From Asterias amurensis (taxonomy: Eukaryota; Echinodermata; Asteroidea; Forcipulatida; Asteriidae): a stretch of DNA of 64,000 nt. Where the stretch lies: NCBI RefSeq assembly GCF_032118995.1, contig NC_092652.1, positions 22,247,044-22,311,043 on the forward strand, given 5' to 3'. Under the pieces are notes generated by a model. That model saw only the letters and a list, made by a program, of their open reading frames with translations. It was not told where the DNA came from and did no database searches. A program made the translations under genes and the position numbers. This document shows positions 34,323 to 51,270 of the stretch, one piece after another (position 1 is the stretch's first letter; every line of letters begins with the position of its first letter).

Positions 34323-34754
34323 TTTAAAGGGTATTATGTACCTTTTCTTAACAAAAAACACAATGTCCATAGATTTACATTAAACTTACACAGTTTGAAG
34401 ATTATGATAGTACAAAGCTTTCCTTGAAATTTTACTTACTGAGGTGCTGTAGTTTTTGAGAAATGAGTAAAAGTAATAATTTTCGTCTAAGTTTTAGCAT
34501 GTAAAACGTATTAACCAGTTATGCTATGGTTTTGGTATAATATCATAACTGGTTAACGGGATTTTACATGCTAAAATAATTTCGGTCTCATGAGACCGAA
34601 ATTATTTTGTGACTTGTGTTTTACTCATTTCTCAAAAACTACACAACCTTAGTTAGTAATATTTGAAGGAAAGCTTTCCACTATCAGTATCTTCAAACCC
34701 TGTAATTGTAATGTAAATCTGTGGACATTTTGAAAAAGTACCCGAATCCTTTAA
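34323..34754. repeat. Family B palindromic element
   Basis: TTTAAAGGGTATTATGTACC to GTACCCGAATCCTTTAAA. The centre TTTCGGTCTCATGAGACCGAAA is itself a perfect palindrome. Confidence 0.9.
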
Positions 34755-35959
34755 AATGTTTATGTTCTGTGTTTTTTCTTTAACCCCAGCCGAAAACTTT
34801 AGCCTCTATTTCTGATCATTCAACCATTTATATAATAATGTACACGCATGCGGTTGCTAAACCAACTTGTACTTAATGGATTTTTGGTAAGAGTTTTCAG
34901 TAATGTTTTTACCATTAAATATGATTTGCACTGTTTGATTTGGAATGACGTTGTGGGTTTTAATTTGTTCTCCTATCTAATTGTTTTACTTATAATGATT
35001 GGTTTTATTTAAGTTTTATAAACTTTGGAGGAAGGGTACAACTTTGGATCTTCGAGAAGAATTCACCACGGACAAAATCATTGCTGCCAATTTTGTTCAC
35101 ATACAGATCTATTTCACAATAATTCATTTCAACATATCAGCAGGCCATCGTGCTTAGTGTGTATTTTCAATTTTAATTTCATTATAATTATTCGGACATT
35201 GCAAAAATTATAAAAACAAGCAGAAAGGCAAAAGTCATAAAAATTGTCATATAAAAAATGTGCCCTTCCAGACCTTGCTCGTAAAATGGTAAAAAATTAT
35301 AAACTATACAAACCACAGGAATCTAAAGTTGTAGTGAAAATTAAAAACAAAAGATGGCAAGTAAAAGCAATACACACACGATATAAATAAGAACCAACAA
35401 TATCGTCGTAGAGTGAGATTTTATGGGTTAAATGTTGTTTGCGACCTTATGCTGGGATCAAAGATTATTTGCGTTCCAGCACTCCTACAAAATGTTTTTT
35501 TTTATTGCCCTTTGGAAATAAAACGGTTTCCGACTATTGATTTAAAGATCATGTGATACGATATTTCTAGGTATGGGTTCCAGACCAGTCGAACAAGAGA
35601 TAAAGGTTATCAGGCGTATTTATATGGTGTTCGATTGTTTACCAATCAAATAAAAAAAAACTTGATTCTGTGTTCTGTACACAAAGTTATTTGCGTGCAC
35701 CATTGGATCCACATTGGGGGCTAGTGGGAATACACCATAACATAATCACCACTCATTTCTTTTCATTTGATGAATTTTGATCATAAATTGCATCTTCAGT
35801 GACTTCTTACTAGATTTGCGCAGAGGCATACAAGTACACGGCAGCACCATTCAGGTAAGATAACTTGGACCGACTCCTTAGCTGATGTCACGTTTTAAGT
35901 TTTGGCTAAAATAATTATAGTTTTATCGACAATGAGGAACCATGTAGGCATTGTCTTTA

Positions 35960-36334
35960 TATAGGCACTGGACACTTTGTATAATTAATCAAAATAATTG
36001 TTTGCATACAAACTGACTTGGTAACTAGCAATGGAGAGCTGCTGATAGTATAAACCATTGTGAAAAACGGCTCCTTCTGAAGTAACGTAGTTTTTGAGAA
36101 AAGGGTAGTTCTCAATCAAATAATAAAATACTTCAATCAGGTAAAGTCCTTTTATTATGCATCTGAAAGCACACAGATTAAAAAAGGGGGAGTTTCGTCT
36201 TTCATTTTGTTGTTGCAAAAAAACGATGACCAATTGAGCCCAATTCGCAGAGTTGTTATTTCATGTACATGACAGGCTACACCAAGTGAGAATACTGGTA
36301 TTTTACAATTACCAAACGTGTCCAGTTCTTTTAA
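35960..36334 (+). repeat. Family A miniature element just upstream of the subtilase promoter
   Basis: ATAGGCACTGGACACTTTG to ACGTGTCCAGTTCTTTTAA. Its right end is about 75 bp from the TATA box. Confidence 0.85.
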
Positions 36335-36407
36335 GATTTATATTAAGTTTAAAAAAACAAACATCAACACTATCGTAAAGTTATCCAACAGGCTTGAGGA
36401 AGTCTGC

Positions 36408-36415
36408 TATAAAAG
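36408..36415 (+). promoter_or_regulatory. TATA box of the subtilase gene
   Basis: TATAAAAG sits 113 bp upstream of the chosen ATG (36521), leaving room for a start site near 36440 and a short 5' UTR. A family A miniature element ends about 75 bp further upstream, so it forms part of the proximal promoter region. Confidence 0.6.
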
Positions 36416-36520
36416 ACACACAATTATCTGTTACCCAGATTGTTTTGCCGGCAAACATTTCAAAAAGGAGAACATTTTCTTAACGATATTACATGTTTCT
36501 ACTTTCACATAGGAGCAATC

Positions 36521-44235
<7,715 letters not shown>

Positions 44236-44295
44236 TTATACGGGAATGAAGTGTTTCAGTCTTTCCATGTTTGAGTTTCTGGACAGTTTACTTGT

Positions 44296-44570
44296 TGTTT
44301 TTATTACTCAAAACAATTGTTAGCATACGAAATTTGTTGGTAACGAGCAATGTACAATTGTTGATATTCCCTCCGAAGTAACGTAGTTTTTGAGAAAGTT
44401 AACTTCTCACTCAAAATAATAAAATATTTCAGCTGAAGTCTTTTATTATGCATCTGAAACACACATAGTTAGTATGCCAAAAAAAGTTTGTTTTGTCTTT
44501 CATTATTCTCTTGCAAATTCATGACTGTCATAGGTTTGCTTATTTATGCATAAATAAATAAAAATAAATC
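44296..44570 (+). repeat. Family A, decayed copy in the subtilase 3' UTR region
   Basis: ATTACTCAAAACAATTGTTAGC, CTCCGAAGTAACGTAGTTT and TTATTATGCATCTGAAACAC are family landmarks; both tips are lost. Confidence 0.65.
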
Positions 44571-44593
44571 GTGATTTCTGGGTATGAAACTAA

Positions 44594-44890
44594 TAGACCT
44601 TTCTTTTTTGGTGATAAACAAACCGCCTTGGTTGGCATGGTCGGCCGACTGTTAGTAAAACACTTAATCGTAAAAACAGATGTTTTAACCAAATTTAACA
44701 TTTTTTGCAAACTTTCAATTAAATAAAATACCACTCGTAATTAGTTGTTTTGTTTTAACAAAATCAAAAAATTTGGTTAAATTGTTTCCAAACGTAGCGA
44801 TCTTTTCTTGATTTGCACTTATGGCTTTCCATAGTTTTCCAATCTGGGTTGGCAAAAACTCGGGCTGTGACGTTGCAAAAGAAAGGTCTT
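44594..44890. repeat. Inverted-repeat element downstream of the subtilase
   Basis: AGACCTTTCTTTT at the left and AAAAGAAAGGTCT at the right are perfect 13-bp terminal inverted repeats. The AT-rich interior repeats AAATTTGGTTAAA-type words in both orientations. Confidence 0.65.
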
Positions 44891-45081
44891 TAGCCTGTCA
44901 TTTAAATGATGACGTCATTAACATACACAGCACCCTCTGGTGATATTATTGTAATAGACTGTGAAAGTCGACCTCGAGAGTGCACGTGCGTGTTTTTAAA
45001 TATTTTGTGTTGTGATTGTTTTTATACATTTCACCCATTTAACTATTGTTTTAATACAAAAAAGCTAAATTTGAAATTGTA

Positions 45082-45087
45082 AATAAA
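45082..45087 (+). terminator. Candidate poly(A) signal of the subtilase gene
   Basis: AATAAA lies about 850 bp downstream of the stop, followed by a T/G-rich stretch (TTGTTGTTTCTC, then TTTTGTCCGTGTC). The implied 3' UTR contains a decayed family A element (44296-44570) and an inverted-repeat element (44594-44890). Confidence 0.4.
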
Positions 45088-45423
45088 TTGTTGTTTCTCA
45101 TTTTGTCCGTGTCTTTGTAATTTCAACTCTTCCCGGACCTTCCCCCAAAACAAACTTTTAACCGAATGTGTTGAGTGTGGGTAACTTTTCGGTGACAAGC
45201 ACAATAGCCGATTGTCAAATCTTGCTTGAAAGATGAAAAACTTGAAATGAATAAATAGATTACCTTGTAAGAATTGAGTACTTTAATAAAAACAAATTAA
45301 AAAATTCACTACAGGGGGTCATCAATCTTAGCAATTTAAAAACAAAAATGTTCAGTTAAACCAAAATCATTAAGAGTCCATCCATAGGTGGCGCTGTTCA
45401 AACCCAAAATACACACGTGCCAC

Positions 45424-45669
45424 TCAGTATAATGTGCCGCTGTCCACGTACACAACAAGCACGTCTTGGAATGTCGAGATGGCAAGAATTCGTCTGGCAT
45501 AAATTTTTCGGATCTGCGTTTCCTGCACAGGTCTAAGACAGTCGAAAATATTCTTTGGCCTGTTTGCCAAGTAGGCCATGCGGCGCTGCATGTCTTGTGC
45601 AAACAAATTGCCCAAGCCATCCCTCATTGCCAAAACATAAATGTTATAACGATACTTTACTAGGCCCAT
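45424..45669 (-). CDS. Small unassigned ORF, 81 codons
   Basis: This open frame on the minus strand starts MGLVKYRYNIYVLAMRDGLG and ends DVLVVYVDSGTLY. It has a balanced, protein-like composition (charged and hydrophobic residues mixed, few low-complexity stretches) unlike the repeat-derived frames around it. An in-frame stop just upstream supports the ATG at 45669 if the exon is initial; it could also be a terminal exon. About 125 bp downstream on the same strand is ATTAAA (plus-strand TTTAAT near 45285). Its upstream side faces the promoter-like patch 45786-46000. I do not recognise the family, and it could be a degraded gene fragment. Confidence 0.4.
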   Translation of the reverse strand: MGLVKYRYNIYVLAMRDGLGNLFAQDMQRRMAYLANRPKNIFDCLRPVQETQIRKIYARRILAISTFQDVLVVYVDSGTLY

Positions 45670-45785
45670 TTGTTTAAGCCAGCCAAGTTATCATACATCC
45701 ACGCAGCAACTTTGTTTTTACACATTAAACAAAAATATTACAATATCTCACCCGCTAAGGTATGCCTTAGTACAGCCAGAACGGT

Positions 45786-45975
45786 AAGATACCCGCTATG
45801 TGAAACCAATGACGTGTTCGGCGGGTATCTTCCTTATTTGGCGCGGCAGAAATTCCTGGCTTACTAATACACGCATTGCAGTCTGTGTACCTACGACATA
45901 TGTCACGTGATCTGGATATACGACGATGAGGCAGTTGACCTCTTAGATTGTCGGGAAGCCATTGGTCGAGGCGTG
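45786..45975. promoter_or_regulatory. Promoter-like patch between divergent transcripts
   Basis: This is GC-richer than its surroundings. It contains CCAAT (45806), TGACGTG (a CRE-like half site), TTTGGCGCG (E2F-like), CACGTG (E-box, near 45904) and ATTGG near 45960. AAGATACCCGC (45786-45796) and GCGGGTATCTT (45821-45831) form a perfect 11-bp inverted repeat. It lies between the minus-strand ORF at 45424-45669 and the possible 5' UTR exon at 46000-46200, so a shared bidirectional promoter is plausible but unproven. Confidence 0.35.
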
Positions 45976-45999
45976 ACTGTGTGGGAAAATCTAGCGCCG

Positions 46000-46200
46000 C
46001 TCTAGACCGTCAAGCTGCGATCTTAGACATAATCTTCCTTTTTCTTATACTTTTGGATTATTTGTATGGCGGCTGACAACGGGATGTTTTTCAACTGTCT
46101 TTGGATAGTCTTACCTCATCTTGACATTGGGATAAAATAATAACGCGAGATACACTTGAAGGAGCTGTTCTTACATCCACTAAACTCGACCTCGTTAAGG
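46000..46200 (+). other. Possible 5' UTR exon of the kelch-like gene
   Basis: The sequence ends in CGTTAAG before GTAAGATATC, a strong donor at 46201. The next good acceptor on this strand before the kelch-like ORF is GTTGTCTCTTTGCAG ending at 51145, 96 bp before the first ATG. The exon would contain a 24-codon upstream ORF (ATGG at 46066, MAADNGMFFNCLW...). The link across about 4.9 kb is inference from splice signals only. Confidence 0.35.
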
Positions 46201-46209
46201 TAAGATATC

Positions 46210-48600
46210 CACGATGTTGTAAATGTATTATTTATTTATTTTAAATCTTTAGACATACACAATAAATACAAGTTGTACAGGGGTTGTCAAGGTTAAACCC
46301 AAAGTATAAAAAAACTGTCATCAAAAGATGTGTAAAACCAGACCCCTGCCAACGATAAAAATATAATTATACAATATAAAAAGGTGATTGCACTGAAACT
46401 TTTAAAAATAACACAAGAGAAAACATTAAGACAAAAGCAAAACCAGACTATTGAAAATAAAAACTACACCCACAACACAACACCGTAGCGATAAGAGGAA
46501 GGGACAACAACATATAAATATAAAACAAAGAATGAACTTAAAACCCTATACAAAAAAATTATGATTTGTGTTGTGATCGGTGTTTGAGTAAAAAAAAATA
46601 TAAGTGCTTATTTTTCTTAACGGGATTTAGGAGGGATTTATAACATAATGTTTAAAATGAACAAATATTTGATAAATTGTTTTGAAAACAAATCAAGCAA
46701 CATTTGAACTTTTCTGTGATGCCGTGTTAACGACAATAAACTAGACAACCAAATGGTTGGCAATGCAATCCCAGTGAAACAGCAATGCAATAATTCAAGC
46801 GTCCTGAACACGATATTATAAATTACATTAATGAGTTATGCGTATTTTTTTGTGTCTGTCCGTTAACAGTCCAATACGAAATCAATAGACTTAATTGTGA
46901 TTTATTTTTGATTTTTTTATGGTTATTCACCGTAAATCGTCGTTCAAACGGAAACTAATCCGTCATGGGTTATTTTTAAAGTTTAAAGAAATGCCAGACA
47001 TGTTTTTTTTTTTCGTTTTTTTTTTTCGAGACGTAATCTATTTTCATTATGGGACTGCACGTTCAATAAACCTGCTGTTTAAAATGTGAATCAAAGTTTG
47101 TAAATAATTGGATCTGGTAACAATTATCTTGATAAATATTTCGATCTTAAAAGTTTATCTTCAGTAACAGTTCCTTTTAAGTTAATAGTGATTCCAATTG
47201 CGGGAGGGCACACACATAAAAACCATTATTTTAAACCACACATGAACCAAGTCTCAAACAAGTTCTGTTATGTTAAACCAAGATATTTGCAATACCTTTG
47301 ATGTACCACGTCTTTAAGTGCACCAACCCCCCCCCCCCCCCCCCCAATGTCCCGTCTAACCATGCACATTTAAATTTGAAGAAATATCAGACACGCCCGG
47401 TAAAAAGGTTAAAAGTTATTGGTTTCGCTGTTTTAATATAATTATAAAAAAAGCTCTGTGAAAAAAATCACATGCATAGTCCTCGGTGGGATTTGAGCCG
47501 ACTACCTTTGCATTTCTAGAGCATTGTCCTACATCCCCGACGCAAATTTCCATTTAATGTCATTTGTGTTATCCTCTCCGGAGATATTATGGGGCGTGTT
47601 ACAAGTATATAACACATTCAGTAATTTGCTGACATGTCAATTATCACTTATACTTGTATTGCGACTGTAATCGGCGGTTGAATACACAATGATAAGATAA
47701 ATATTGAAAATAATAATTACCCGAGTAACATGCCTGTGATATTTTTCACAGGACTCGGGAAAGTACTGAGTATACAGTGCTAACACACATCGGTGTATGG
47801 GTAAAAACCCAAATTAATTAATATAATATAGTTAGACGCGTTAGTCTAATTAGAAGAAAAGAAAATAATAACTTAAATGGTTGCACTTAAAGACCGTTAA
47901 AACAAAACAAAATGCATGATATTTCGTAGAAACAACTACTTCATCTGATGCATAATGCATGTTATGATAAATGCTGGCATACGCTGTTACATTGTATTAT
48001 GATGAGACGGGATTCTTGACCGCTTTGCTCACGATAACATAGGTCCAATTATCAGTAACCAGTCTAGTGGTTAAAGTGAAATGACTAAGTGGTCTGGCCT
48101 CTGACTCCCCTAGCATGCATCATGATACCGGTATGTTGCCCATACATGTTTCAAAATGTAAAACACATGACATGTTTATTTTGTTTACTTCATGCGGCTG
48201 CACCGAGTGACATTACATTCGATGACCGAATGCAGTCTTCTCTCTGTTGCGCACTGGCATACCACGTACATTACTGTACCAAGTAACCTTACTTAACGTC
48301 AACATTATAACACAACATGAAAGCTATGATCGAACATCTATGTACGATTTACTGGTCCATGTGCATTTAATAAAACAACATTTCAATAAAGTACATATAT
48401 TACATCATCTTGTCTAAGAACAACACAAAAATAACATATTAAGGTTTAAGAATTTTTGTAGGCCTGTAAAATTGGCAAACTATAGCATTTTCATTTCAAC
48501 TTCAAAGCAGAAGAACAAGATATTAATGCTCATTGGTTTTGGTTAAATTATTGGACAGGTAATAATTAACATAATAATGTCTAAAACAATAAATTACACG
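46210..48600. other. AT-rich spacer, unassigned
   Basis: Contains homopolymer runs (C19 at 47327, T-rich at 47004-47027) and a tRNA-like remnant (47481). No open frame with a recognisable domain. If the kelch-like gene has the 5' UTR exon at 46000-46200, this is intron. Confidence 0.4.
47481..47545 (-). repeat. tRNA-like remnant
   Basis: The minus strand reads GTCGGCTCAAATCCCACCG (B-box) preceded by GGACAATGCTCTAG. The A-box half is weak. Confidence 0.4.
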
Positions 48601-48604
48601 GGGC

Positions 48605-48995
48605 TTAAAGGCAATGGACACTATTAGTATTTGTCATAGACCAGTCGTCTCACCTGGTGTATCTCAACATATTATGCATAAAAGAGCAAACCTGCAAATT
48701 TTGAGCTCAATTGGTCAGCAAAGTTGCGAGATAATAATGAAAGAAAGAAAAAACACCCTTGTCACACGAAGTTGTGTGCTTTCAGATGGTTGAATTCGGG
48801 ACCTCAAATTCTAAATCTGAGGTGTCGAAATCAAATTCGTGGAAAATTACTTCTTTCTCGAAAACTACGTCACTTTAGAGGGACGTTTCTCACAATGCTT
48901 TATACTATCAACCTCTCCCACATTACTCGTTACCAAGTGAGGTTTATGCTAATAATTATGTTGAGTAATTACCAATAGTGTCCACTGCCTTTAAG
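48605..48995 (-). repeat. Family A miniature element
   Basis: CTTAAAGGCAATGGACACTATT to GTGTCCACTGCCTTTAA. Well preserved. Confidence 0.9.
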
Positions 48996-49329
48996 CTTGT
49001 ACATTGTTGCTGCGTTTGGTAAACTTAATCAGCTTTCATTTTAGTTTTATTACCAAGGACTTCTGTTTTGTCATTTTAACTCCCTCGCAAATTTAGAATA
49101 AGTTAGAATAATTCCCCCAGCTAAAACCATGATACAAAGGTTTCGCTATGAGACTTTGAAATTCCAACTGCATCAGACTACAAACCGCCTGGCACGTCAG
49201 GATTCATAGTGAAAGATTTCCTCGAGTCCAAAACGTCATGAGCCAGAATTCCTTTCAGCAAACTCAGTAAATTCCAAGCATACCGCTGAGCACAAGATGC
49301 TGATTCTGACTACGTGCCAACGTATTAAT

Positions 49330-49855
49330 AGTCTATATACCTCTTCATATTATACGATGTCTATATTTACATCTGAAGGAACATATTTTGAATGTCTTTA
49401 TGATGTATAGATTATCTCGTTTAGTACTAACACCAAGATATTATTATTGTCTTATTTATATATCTAAGTAGGCTAAATGCTTGCAGTAGTACACAAGTAC
49501 GTAATTAACGCAACCTTCTTTTCACAATTGTCTACCTCAAGATTTATAATTTACATCAGGAACATTATTTTGAATGTCTTTATGATGTAGATTGTATCGT
49601 TTAATATTTGCACTAAGATGTTATTTATGTCTTACTTGTACATCTAAGTAGGCTCAATGCTTGTAGTAGAATAAGTACTTAAACGCAACCTTCTTTTCAC
49701 AATTAATAATCTACAGGCCTACCTCTTCATATAAGATTTCTGTATTTACATCAGGAACATATTTTGAATGTCTTTATGATGTAGATTATCTCGTTGAATA
49801 TTTACACCAAGAAGTTGTTATTATCTTATTAATATATCTTAGTAAGTCATTATGC
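49330..49855. repeat. Tandem array, ~181-195-bp unit, 2.6 copies
   Basis: TTTGAATGTCTTTATGATGTA recurs near 49388, 49569 and 49764. TAAGTAGGCTMAATGCTTG and CGCAACCTTCTTTTCAC are shared by the first two units. Confidence 0.8.
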
Positions 49856-50098
49856 GTATGAGGTATAGGGGGTCCTTAGCAACACCCTTACCAACAGCCG
49901 TAACCGTAGTTGCAGACGCCAATTCGGATACGGCCATACTCTTACCGCTACCCGACTAGTGTATCATCCGAACTCACACCTACAGTGTCCCAGGGAGGCC
50001 AATATTTGGACGATTTGTCCTCGAAAAAAAAGTTTAATCTGCGAACACCTACAGTGCAACACTGAATCTTGGGGATGAATATTATTCTTACTTCGTTT

Positions 50099-50168
50099 TT
50101 TTTTTTTTTTATTTTTTTTATTTTATTTTTTTTTTTTTTTTTTGGGGGGGGGGGGGGTTTGGGGGGGG
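50099..50168. repeat. Poly-T tract running into poly-G
   Basis: About 50 mostly T bases followed by about 16 G, TTT and further G. Similar T-to-G junctions are at 58211-58239, 39240-39258 and, on the opposite strand, 56937-56966. Confidence 0.9.
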
Positions 50169-50172
50169 CAAA

Positions 50173-50564
50173 TTTAAAAGAACACGCTGCCTTGGATCGG
50201 TCGAGTTGGTCTTTGAAAAGCGTTTGTAACCGTTTGTTATAAAATGCATACGGTTAGAAAGATGTTTAAAAAGTAGAATACAATGATCCACACACATTTT
50301 GCCTCGAAATTGCTTGGTTTTCCTTTTACTTTGCGAACTAACACGGTCGGCCATTTATGGGAGTCAAAAATTTGACTCCCATAAATGGCCGACCGTGTTT
50401 GGCGACGGGGTACAAGGAAAAGCACGCAATTTCGAGGCAAACTTGTGTGGATCATTGTATTCTACTTTTAAAACATCTTTCCAACCATATGCATTTTATA
50501 AAAAAGGGTTACAGACGCTGTTTATAGACCAACTCGTCCGATCTAAGGCAACGTGGTCCTTTAA
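50173..50564. repeat. ~390-bp near-perfect foldback element
   Basis: Left AACACGCTGCCTTGGATCGG pairs with right CCGATCTAAGGCAACGTGGT. The centre GGGAGTCAAAAATTTGACTCCC is a perfect palindrome flanked by GGTCGGCCATTTATG and its complement. TTAA lies at both ends. Confidence 0.9.
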
Positions 50565-51270
50565 GGATGTCCCATAATTTCAGGTTTAAATGCTGCTGTT
50601 TCACCCTCAATAAATAGAACATAGACCTGGCAATGCAATGAGTTAAGTTCAATCAAATGGTCTATCGCAGTCACATGTTGGTTGTCTCAACTGCTGTTCC
50701 ATCAACAGTTAGGTAGGAGGGCACCACTTTCCTCGGTCTGGGGCCCGCTTTAGGACCCCGGGGATTTGACTAGAACTTGGTGCTCTGTAGGACACTTCAG
50801 AGGCATTTCACAAAAGGTGTTTTGACTTTTAACGAAATTATTTGGTTAAATTCCTCACGGGGAAACCGGTCGGTTATAAGGGGCCACTAAATAGCAGCAT
50901 AGCCTGGATATGTGGGCCTGATTGCTAGATCAATGAGCAAAATACAAAGCCTTGATATGGCGTAGGGGCCTATTGTAGCGCACTGGAAATGTTAACGTCA
51001 CATTCTCACAGGTATGAATTTAGATGGTAGCAGGATTGAAGAAAGGAAACAAAGTAGAAGTGTTAAACGTGTCTGAAATATACCTTGAAAAACTTGATTC
51101 AACTTCAAGATTCTGAACTCTACTTTTCATGTTGTCTCTTTGCAGATCCTTGCATTTCACTTTTGGCAGGTTTTCTCGCGACGGAGAAGTTTCACTATAG
51201 TCTCCCCGAATCTCCCCGTAACGGATGAACCCATTTCTGGATGTCTATTCACACCAGACGATCACACAAG

